Shown in pieces: positions 1 through 4,448 of a stretch of DNA of 5,097 nucleotides. Within the stretch, counting starts at the first letter, position 1; each line of letters opens with the position of its first letter. The position numbers were made by a program, and so were the translations under genes. Location of the stretch: positions 1 through 5,097 of the forward strand of contig JAZRNK010000016.1 of NCBI GenBank assembly GCA_045648145.1, in the 5' to 3' direction. The notes beneath the pieces are model-generated. The model had not been told where the DNA came from and made no database searches. It was given only the letters and a program-made list of their open reading frames with translations. The stretch is from UMGS172 sp045648145. GTDB lineage: Bacteria > Bacillota > Clostridia > Oscillospirales > Acutalibacteraceae.

Positions 1-17
1 TCCGGCTGTAAACCCAT
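1..17 (-). CDS. Start of an unidentified minus-strand gene, cut by the window edge
   Basis: Only five codons (Met-Gly-Leu-Gln-Pro) are inside the window, so the product cannot be named. The case for a real start is upstream. A GGGGTGAT ribosome binding site lies on the minus strand at 23-30, 5 nt before the ATG at 17-15. It is the same GGTGAT-type signal used by the genes starting at 1910 and 4449. A plausible promoter sits at 42-70, and the preceding minus-strand gene is closed by a strong terminator at 81-113. The gene, if real, is therefore probably transcribed separately from the two enzyme genes to its right. It could still be a chance ATG. Confidence 0.4.
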
Positions 18-41
18 AAAATATCACCCCTTATTATCTTT

Positions 42-70
42 ATTTTATACTACTGTTAAGTTATATACAA
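42..70 (-). promoter_or_regulatory. Possible promoter for the gene leaving the left edge
   Basis: On the minus strand TTGTAT (70-65) is followed after 17 nt by TAAAAT (47-42); an overlapping TATAAA lies at 49-44 with a 15-nt spacer. It lies between the terminator at 81-113 and the ribosome binding site at 23-30, where a promoter would be expected. The region is AT-rich, so chance matches are likely. Confidence 0.3.
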
Positions 71-80
71 GAAAAAGTTA

Positions 81-113
81 AAAAACGGCACAACAATTTG
101 TTGTGCCGTTTTT
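81..113 (-). terminator. Rho-independent terminator of the NagB-like gene
   Basis: The arms at 86-94 and 100-108 (CGGCACAAC / GTTGTGCCG) pair perfectly around a 5-nt loop, with two further loop-closing A-T pairs possible. Five A (81-85) and five T (109-113) flank the stem, so the hairpin has a T-tail on either strand. It begins 4 bp beyond the stop codon of the minus-strand gene at 118-1053, which makes it that operon's terminator. No plus-strand gene ends here. Confidence 0.9.
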
Positions 114-117
114 AGTT

Positions 118-1053
118 TCAGTTACATTCTGCTGTAAGGGGTCCTGCTAATTCTTTAAGATAGAAAAGTCTGCCGGGTAGGGTGGGGATGAAGGTAGACG
201 TTATATGCATATCGGGTCCGTAATGTAAGGTTGTAAGGAAGCTCATTCCTTGCCAACCCATACCGCGACCTAACACACCATCGGCACCGCCTATTGCATA
301 GTCGGCCTGTAAGAAAAGTCCGGGGCCTATGGTATTTGCGGTACAAGGTACTAATGTAGTACGGCTTTTAAAGCTTGTGATAGCGTTCTGCTCGATAGTA
401 AGAGGATGGAGCTTTGCACCAATTCGGTGTGTGGCAGCTTTCCATTCTTCGACTGTTGCATAGTCGGTTGCGAAATGTGGCTCCCAGAAAGCAATGTGAC
501 ACATTCTGCCGATGCCGTAAACCAATACCAGCTTTGTGCCGTCTGCTTTTAAAGCAGCAATTTTTTCGGCATAGGTGGGGAGATTGGTCTTTGTGGCAAA
601 GTTTCTCTGATTTTCGGGAACGGTTTGGTTAATCTTATTAAAGAATGCCTGTTTCATGGAATATTCAAAGGATGCAGGGTTACTACTGTCAAGGGTATTG
701 CCCTCGCTGTCTGCCCACTCGTCCATATTAAAAGTGTATACGTGGTCACAGTTAATTTTCCATTCGTTAAGGAAATATGCAGCCCAACGGTACATTCCCA
801 TAGGGCCAACGGGCAAGATTATGGCAAGTTTTTTACCCTCTTCACGAGTGAGTTTAAATTGCATCGCAATTTCATGTCCCATAAGAACATCGAAATCGTT
901 AATATTTGAGCATTCAATCGGGTTAAAATTTTTATTCCAAAAAGCTTCCCTTGCTACGCCTTTTTCACAGCAAGCATCGATTTTTGCCATATCCCATCCA
1001 ACAGGGTAGAAATTTTCAAGCAATGATCCTTTTACAGTACTCATAAAATCCAT
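118..1053 (-). CDS. NagB/glucosamine-6-phosphate isomerase-like protein, atypical active site
   Basis: The 311-residue protein has the NagB/RpiA sugar-isomerase fold signature. The motifs run in NagB order: LPVGPMGMYR (80-89) where NagB has the phosphate loop; TFNMDEW (107-113), with D111 matching catalytic Asp72 of E. coli NagB; and YGIGRMCHIAFWEP (179-192), with H186 and E191 matching His143 and Glu148. The Asp141 position is Met184. The loop lacks the usual Gly-Gly-Thr, and the regions around NagB Arg172 and Lys208 show no obvious basic equivalents in my alignment from memory. It is longer than E. coli NagB (266 aa), mainly through about 35 extra N-terminal residues. Canonical NagB converts glucosamine-6-phosphate to fructose-6-phosphate plus ammonia. 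Here the fold is clear but the reaction is not. The start is supported by AAGGAGA (1068-1062) 8 nt upstream. It lies 26 bp after the deacetylase gene, almost certainly in the same operon, and ends at a strong terminator. Likely cytosolic: no signal peptide or membrane segment is seen. Confidence 0.85.
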   Translation of the reverse strand: MDFMSTVKGSLLENFYPVGWDMAKIDACCEKGVAREAFWNKNFNPIECSNINDFDVLMGHEIAMQFKLTREEGKKLAIILPVGPMGMYRWAAYFLNEWKINCDHVYTFNMDEWADSEGNTLDSSNPASFEYSMKQAFFNKINQTVPENQRNFATKTNLPTYAEKIAALKADGTKLVLVYGIGRMCHIAFWEPHFATDYATVEEWKAATHRIGAKLHPLTIEQNAITSFKSRTTLVPCTANTIGPGLFLQADYAIGGADGVLGRGMGWQGMSFLTTLHYGPDMHITSTFIPTLPGRLFYLKELAGPLTAECN

Positions 1054-1079
1054 AGTAGTTATCTCCTTTATTTTAAAAT

Positions 1080-1802
1080 TTAGGGCAACAGACGTTTTGT
1101 TGTCCCTTTAAGATATGCTTTGCATTGGCGGAAGCCCTCGGCGTATTCGGCGCCGCATTGATAGCCTCGATAGCGTGAGCAGGTTTTAACCATATCGGCA
1201 AAATCTATTCCATCGTGCTCACGCATCCAGACAAGCTGACTTTCGTGACATTCGAGCATTTTTAATTTCAAATCAATCTCGTTGGATATATCGACAAACT
1301 CCTCGGGGACAAAATTCACACCCGCTAACGTGTCCATATAATATATCGGCACTAATTTGGCAGGGGCTTTGTTGGGGTCGCTGAAATGTGGCTCATAGGT
1401 GTAGTTGGGGAGTGTTGCCGTAAAGCTCGCATCAAACACAAGTCGGGAAACTGCCGTGTGGTCGGGCATATAATCGTCCGGGTTGTGAGTTATTATAACG
1501 TCGGGGTCGGCATAACGGATTACATCGACCAGCGTATCCCTTGCCGCTTTGTTGTTATCATAGATATCAAGGTCATTAAAGCCTGCACAGATAACCTCAA
1601 TTCCTGCCATGGCACCGGCTCGTTTTGCCTCGTTGGCACGAATTTTCGTCAATTCGTCGGGCGGTATTATGACGTGTCCCAAATTGCCCGTAGATACGTG
1701 GCAAACAGTTACTTTGTCGCCGCGCTTAACACATTTTATAAGCGTTCCGCTACATGCAATTTCGACATCATCGGGATGACAACCAATAGCCAAAATATTC
1801 AT
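1080..1802 (-). CDS. PIG-L/LmbE family zinc-dependent N-deacetylase
   Basis: The 240-residue protein is a complete PIG-L (LmbE-like) deacetylase, a family that removes acetyl groups from N-acetylglucosamine-type substrates (BshB, MshB, diacetylchitobiose deacetylase, PIG-L). The N-terminal strand is followed by GCHPDDVEI (7-15): His9 and Asp12 should bind the metal and Asp11 serve as general base. The second motif NPDDYMPDHTAV (107-118) supplies the third ligand, His115. Further family marks are a PEEFVDIS segment (166-173), the CHESQ segment (185-189) and the C-terminal RGYQCGAEYAEGF (212-224). The length is typical. The ATG is preceded by AAAGGA (1817-1812) at 9 nt. It is the first gene of a two-gene unit with the NagB-like gene. 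That pairing suggests deacetylation of an amino-sugar compound rather than bacillithiol synthesis, but the substrate is not readable from sequence. No export signal is visible, so it should act in the cytosol. Confidence 0.93.
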   Translation of the reverse strand: MNILAIGCHPDDVEIACSGTLIKCVKRGDKVTVCHVSTGNLGHVIIPPDELTKIRANEAKRAGAMAGIEVICAGFNDLDIYDNNKAARDTLVDVIRYADPDVIITHNPDDYMPDHTAVSRLVFDASFTATLPNYTYEPHFSDPNKAPAKLVPIYYMDTLAGVNFVPEEFVDISNEIDLKLKMLECHESQLVWMREHDGIDFADMVKTCSRYRGYQCGAEYAEGFRQCKAYLKGTTKRLLP

Positions 1803-1833
1803 GCTGCAAAGTCCTTTCTTGTAATCTAGTTTG

Positions 1834-1862
1834 ATTATATATTTCTTTGAGTTGAAAAACTA
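1834..1862 (-). promoter_or_regulatory. Putative activator-dependent promoter of the deacetylase/NagB-like operon
   Basis: On the minus strand a perfect TATAAT -10 lies at 1839-1834. Seventeen nt upstream is TAGTTT (1862-1857), which matches the -35 consensus at only 2 of 6 positions. Transcription would begin near 1827, about 25 nt before the ATG at 1802. A good -10 with a missing -35, plus a direct repeat starting just upstream at 1863, is the arrangement expected of an AraC-activated promoter. Confidence 0.55.
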
Positions 1863-1880
1863 TGTAAATTCAGTTATAAT
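1852..1880 (+). promoter_or_regulatory. Sigma-70-type promoter of the first AraC-family regulator
   Basis: TTGAAA (1852-1857), a 17-nt spacer and a perfect TATAAT (1875-1880) form a near-consensus housekeeping promoter. Transcription would begin near 1887, giving a leader of about 23 nt before the ATG at 1910. The ribosome binding site GGTGAT (1901-1906) is 3 nt from the start codon. The promoter interleaves with the direct repeat at 1863-1894, so a protein bound there should block it. Confidence 0.75.
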
Positions 1881-1894
1881 ATTTGTAAAATCAG
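1863..1894. repeat. 11-bp direct repeat with 21-bp period, putative AraC operator
   Basis: TGTAAATTCAG at 1863-1873 and TGTAAAATCAG at 1884-1894 agree at 10 of 11 positions and start 21 bp apart, two helical turns. Family knowledge: AraC-type regulators commonly bind two direct half-sites about 21 bp apart. The repeat covers the spacer and start point of the plus-strand promoter. It also lies roughly 36 to 67 bp upstream of the predicted minus-strand start near 1827. Inference: binding would repress the regulator's own gene and activate the deacetylase/NagB-like operon. Confidence 0.6.
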
Positions 1895-1909
1895 ACATTT
1901 GGTGATAAT

Positions 1910-2797
1910 ATGACAGATAATTTTACAAGAATTGAGTTTGAAACCATTTTTGACATAAAAGAGGTTATCACCCTTTTCTATATGGAAATCTCAAAGGCTT
2001 TCAGTTATACGGGCGAAACCCATAACTTTTGGGAAATGGTATATATCGACAAAGGTGAAGTAGTATGCACCGCCGATAAAAGCCGTTTTATTTTAAAAAG
2101 CGGGGAAATTACCTTTCATAAACCTAATGAATTTCATAATCTTGAGGGCAACAAAATCGACTCGCCCAACGTCAGTATTATCACCTTTGAGTGCAATAGC
2201 AAGGCTATGGAGAATTTTAGCGGAAAGATTTTTAAGCTTACCTCAAAGGAAAAAGAAGTGCTTTCAATGCTGTTTAGCGAGGGCTTGTCGTGTTATAAAA
2301 TGGAGGATGAAACCAATCCGTTAATTCAAAAAATGTTTAAGCGATACGATGCTCCCTTTGGAAGCAGTCAAATGACCAAAAATTTGTTAGAGATTTTTTT
2401 GGTTATGATAAGTCGAAATTCTGCCACTGCAACCAAGGTTGAAAGAAAAAGTTACATAGTAGATGGTATTAATATGCCGTATAAGGTTAAGCATATTATT
2501 GATTATCTTAAGGACAACATTTATGGTAGGGTGACGATTGGTGAGGTTGCTAAGGCGACGCATCAAAGCGAAAGCTCGGTTAAGCAGGCCTTTTCAAAGT
2601 ATTTTGATGGTGGAATTATCCGTTATTACAATCAGTTGAAAATTAAAGAGGCGCGTCATCTTATACGCGACGGGGGACACAATTTTACACAGATTTCAGA
2701 CTCTTTGTGCTTTGAAAGTCCACAGTATTTTTCAAAATGCTTTAAGGCTTTTACCAATATGACCCCTTCTCAATACAAAAAATCAATTTTGAAATAA
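1910..2797 (+). CDS. AraC-family transcriptional regulator with N-terminal cupin-like domain
   Basis: The 295-residue protein has the usual AraC-family two-part layout. An N-terminal cupin-like sensing domain (about 35-95) includes THNFWEMVYIDKGE (37-50) and LKSGEITFHKPNEFHNL (62-78), whose histidines fit a ligand-pocket barrel. A linker follows. The C-terminal DNA-binding domain (about 193-292) has two helix-turn-helix units near 207-230 and 258-281 and ends in the family hallmark FTNMTPSQYKK (281-291). The ATG has GGTGAT (1901-1906) 3 nt upstream. It diverges from the deacetylase/NagB-like operon across 107 bp. That arrangement, with the direct repeat between them, makes it the likely local regulator of that operon, sensing a related sugar or derivative. 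The ligand is unknown. A terminator at 2809-2838 makes it monocistronic. Confidence 0.92.
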   Translation: MTDNFTRIEFETIFDIKEVITLFYMEISKAFSYTGETHNFWEMVYIDKGEVVCTADKSRFILKSGEITFHKPNEFHNLEGNKIDSPNVSIITFECNSKAMENFSGKIFKLTSKEKEVLSMLFSEGLSCYKMEDETNPLIQKMFKRYDAPFGSSQMTKNLLEIFLVMISRNSATATKVERKSYIVDGINMPYKVKHIIDYLKDNIYGRVTIGEVAKATHQSESSVKQAFSKYFDGGIIRYYNQLKIKEARHLIRDGGHNFTQISDSLCFESPQYFSKCFKAFTNMTPSQYKKSILK

Positions 2798-2808
2798 TTT
2801 GTAAAAAT

Positions 2809-2838
2809 AAAAACGAGGTGATTTTCACCTCGTTTTTT
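2809..2838 (+). terminator. Rho-independent terminator of the first AraC-family gene
   Basis: CGAGGTGA (2814-2821) pairs perfectly with TCACCTCG (2825-2832) around a 3-nt loop. The stem extends outward through an A-run (2809-2813) against a T-run (2833-2838), giving a U-tailed hairpin that starts 12 nt after the stop codon at 2795-2797. Confidence 0.9.
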
Positions 2839-2905
2839 AGTTTTACTCTGCTGTTATAGTAAGCAAGCGTTATAAAATGTCAGGATTTGTCAACTTTTGT
2901 GTAAT

Positions 2906-2934
2906 TTTTCAAAGCATAGTAATTAAAGTATAAA
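2906..2934 (+). promoter_or_regulatory. Probable promoter of the DUF6512-like gene
   Basis: TTTTCA (2906-2911), a 17-nt spacer and TATAAA (2929-2934) give a moderate sigma-70-type match within the 188-bp gap after the previous terminator. A TATAAT at 2950-2955 is an alternative -10 but has no matching -35. The predicted start, near 2941, falls inside the 12-bp palindrome at 2932-2943. Confidence 0.4.
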
Positions 2935-2943
2935 CAGCTGTTT
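2932..2943. repeat. 12-bp perfect palindrome at the predicted transcription start
   Basis: AAACAGCTGTTT is a perfect palindrome. It overlaps the end of the putative -10 (2929-2934) and the predicted start point of the gene at 2986. It could be a small operator, but palindromes of this length do occur by chance, and no regulator in the window is known to bind such a site. Confidence 0.3.
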
Positions 2944-2985
2944 TTTGAATATAATTAATTACAAATTCAAAAAAGGAGAGCGAAT

Positions 2986-3513
2986 ATGAAAAGGTCGTTA
3001 AACCTATGGCAGTTTTCGGGCTTTGTTTTTACGAGCGTTGCAGGTGTGTTGCTACACTTTTTATATAATTGGACAAACAAAAGTATGGTGACTGCCTTGT
3101 TTTCGGCGGTAAACGAATCGATATTTGAACATATGAAGATTTTGTTTTTTCCAATGTTCGTTTTTGCACTGATAGAAAGTCGGTTTTTTAGTAAAAAATA
3201 CAAGACCTTTTGGTGTGTGAAATTAGTCGGTGTTTTGTTGGGACTTATAATTATACCGTTTATGTATTATTCGTATACAGGCATTTTGGGGAAATCGGTA
3301 GATTGGTTTAATGTTGCAATTTTCTTTGTTGCGGCAGCGACTGCGTATTTTGTGGAAACAAAGCTTTTAAAGGGCGATTTTAACCTGTGTTTGCCCAAAA
3401 TATCGTTGATGATTTTGATTTTTATGGCAGTGGCTTTTATGGTTCTGACCTTTTCTCCGTTGGAAGTACCTTTGTTTCAAGACCCCGTTACAAAGCAATA
3501 TGGAATAGAATAA
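2986..3513 (+). CDS. Small polytopic membrane protein, DUF6512-like
   Basis: The 175-residue protein is strongly hydrophobic, with about five predicted membrane segments (roughly 8-28, 49-65, 76-97, 106-124, 137-156). Two conserved-looking polar patches stand out. One is AVNESIFEHMKILFFP (41-56), between the first two membrane segments. The other is the C-terminal PLEVPLFQDPVTKQYGIE (158-175). I associate this pattern (VNES-x-x-EH-x-K and PLF-x-DP-x-T-x-x-YGI) with the DUF6512 family of Firmicute membrane proteins; this is from memory and not checked. The function is unknown. The conserved Glu/His cluster in a membrane setting could bind metal or take part in catalysis, but that is speculation. 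The start is firm: AAGGAG (2973-2978) is 7 nt before the ATG. The gene stands alone between two terminators. Confidence 0.85.
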   Translation: MKRSLNLWQFSGFVFTSVAGVLLHFLYNWTNKSMVTALFSAVNESIFEHMKILFFPMFVFALIESRFFSKKYKTFWCVKLVGVLLGLIIIPFMYYSYTGILGKSVDWFNVAIFFVAAATAYFVETKLLKGDFNLCLPKISLMILIFMAVAFMVLTFSPLEVPLFQDPVTKQYGIE

Positions 3514-3545
3514 AGCAGACATCTTCATGATGTCTGCTTCTTTTT
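3513..3545 (+). terminator. Terminator of the DUF6512-like gene, overlapping the 3' end of the convergent gene
   Basis: AAGCAGACATC (3513-3523) pairs perfectly with GATGTCTGCTT (3529-3539) around a 5-nt loop, followed by C and five T (3541-3545). The stem begins at the last base of the stop codon at 3511-3513. The right arm also encodes the last codons of the minus-strand AraC gene, whose stop (3527-3525) lies in the loop. On the minus strand the tail after the hairpin (TTATT) is a poor U-tract, so it is mainly a plus-strand terminator, with possible weak action the other way. Confidence 0.85.
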
Positions 3546-4352
3546 AATGTTTTTCTTATACTGTAACGGCGTCATATTAAAGAGTGAACGAAAGGACTGA
3601 ATGTAGTTAGAATAATCGGGGAAGCCACATTTTATGGCGGCTTGTGAAACGGTATCGCCGTTGTGCAAGTACTCGATAGACTCAATTAATCTTTTCTTTC
3701 TAAGCATAGCTAAAGGTGAAATACCGAGTTCGCTTTTAAAATGTCGCTCAAGTGTATTAACGCTAACGTTACACACAGCGCTTAATTGTTTTGCAGTAAT
3801 GTTTTCGGTTAAATGCATATCCATATATTTTATTGCTATTAATACTATTTGCGATACGTTGGTCGTTGTGTTCTGGGTTTTTACATATCCAACAGTCTGA
3901 AATAAATCAAAAATTCTTAAATAATTAATTTGTTGTGTTATAGCAAGTGTGTCCTTTTTCAATAAAGTTTCAAGTATAACACAAAGTTCAGCGAGCTGTT
4001 CTTCGTTTAAATTAATAAGGTTACCGTAACCCTTTTCGCGATTTGAAAACATTTTTAGGTATTCGTCTTCACCATCGGTTGAAAAGGTTATCCAATAGTG
4101 GTCGTGTGGTTTTTTTGAATGATATATGCAACGGTGGTATTCGTAAGGCTTTGTTATTATAACACTGCCTCTTGATACCGAAAAAATCTTGTTTTCAACT
4201 TCGAAAGAAACATCACCGCTTAAGACAACGTAAATCTCATATTCTTTATGTATGTGTGAGTCACTACGGTGAATTGGAGAGTCGATGGTTGTAATATCAC
4301 GTCGGATCGTAAAATTTACCTGTGAAAAAGGTGCAAGGGAAAACGTAGTCAT
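3525..4352 (-). CDS. AraC-family transcriptional regulator (second)
   Basis: With the ATG at 4352 the protein is 275 residues. The frame stays open to a TTG at 4403, 17 codons earlier. The internal ATG is preferred because GAGGTGA (4367-4361) stands 8 nt before it, while the TTG has no ribosome binding site and would lie upstream of the likely -10. The N-terminal cupin-like domain (about 25-90) includes SDSHIHKEYEIYVVLSGD (30-47) and ITKPYEYHR (66-74), with several histidines. The C-terminal domain has two helix-turn-helix units near 186-207 (TAKQLSAVCNVSVNTLERHF) and 234-257, closing with FNMTPLQYKK (258-267). It diverges from an EamA-type transporter gene across 96 bp and is likely to control that gene, itself, or both. 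The ligand is unknown; the cupin domain suggests a small molecule such as a sugar. Confidence 0.92.
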   Translation of the reverse strand: MTTFSLAPFSQVNFTIRRDITTIDSPIHRSDSHIHKEYEIYVVLSGDVSFEVENKIFSVSRGSVIITKPYEYHRCIYHSKKPHDHYWITFSTDGEDEYLKMFSNREKGYGNLINLNEEQLAELCVILETLLKKDTLAITQQINYLRIFDLFQTVGYVKTQNTTTNVSQIVLIAIKYMDMHLTENITAKQLSAVCNVSVNTLERHFKSELGISPLAMLRKKRLIESIEYLHNGDTVSQAAIKCGFPDYSNYIQSFRSLFNMTPLQYKKNIKKKQTS

Positions 4353-4373
4353 AAAAGCACTCACCTCATGGTG

Positions 4374-4403
4374 ATTATAACATATTTTTAGGTGAAAAAG
4401 CAA
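4374..4403 (-). promoter_or_regulatory. Extended -10 promoter of the second AraC-family gene
   Basis: On the minus strand TGT-TATAAT (4382-4374) is a consensus extended -10. A partial -35, TTGCTT (4403-4398), sits 18 nt upstream. The predicted start near 4367 leaves a leader of only about 15 nt, so the ribosome binding site (4367-4361) would be at the very 5' end of the message. The placement supports the ATG at 4352 over the upstream TTG. Confidence 0.55.
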
Positions 4404-4435
4404 TATAAATATTGTGTTTTATTTGATAATATTGT
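4401..4435. repeat. AT-rich inverted and direct repeats between the second AraC gene and the transporter
   Basis: CAATAT (4401-4406) and ATATTG (4409-4414) form an inverted repeat with a 2-bp spacer. The octamer AATATTGT occurs exactly at 4408-4415 and again at 4428-4435, 20 bp apart. The repeats lie between the minus-strand promoter at 4374-4403 and the transporter start at 4449, so they could be operator half-sites for the AraC-family protein. A possible plus-strand -10, GATAAT (4425-4430), overlaps the second copy, but no -35 is evident. The sequence is AT-rich, so chance is a real alternative. Confidence 0.35.
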
Positions 4436-4448
4436 TGTGGTGATTGAA

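Noticed and set aside
155..1009. Open frames at 155-346 (minus) and 414-632, 625-909, 656-1009 (plus) over the NagB-like gene
   Set aside because: No recognisable motifs and unlikely composition. They lie wholly inside a gene with clear family motifs and a good ribosome binding site, so they are shadow frames.
1386..1829. 147-codon plus-strand frame opposite the deacetylase gene
   Set aside because: It is antisense to the conserved PIG-L metal-binding motifs and has no family features; its C-terminal end merely runs into the divergent promoter region.
2127..2324. 65-codon plus-strand frame inside the first AraC gene
   Set aside because: Out-of-frame shadow rich in Arg, Ser and Leu with no domain; the AraC frame explains the region.
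2839..2985. Possible small RNA or riboswitch in the gap before the DUF6512-like gene
   Set aside because: I see only a moderate promoter, a 12-bp palindrome and a ribosome binding site. No terminator-type or conserved riboswitch-like structure is apparent.
2967..3203. 78-codon minus-strand frame over the start of the DUF6512-like gene
   Set aside because: Antisense to a gene with a strong ribosome binding site and membrane-protein pattern; no independent support.
3634..3900. 88-codon plus-strand frame opposite the second AraC gene
   Set aside because: Antisense to the helix-turn-helix coding region; no motif or start signal.
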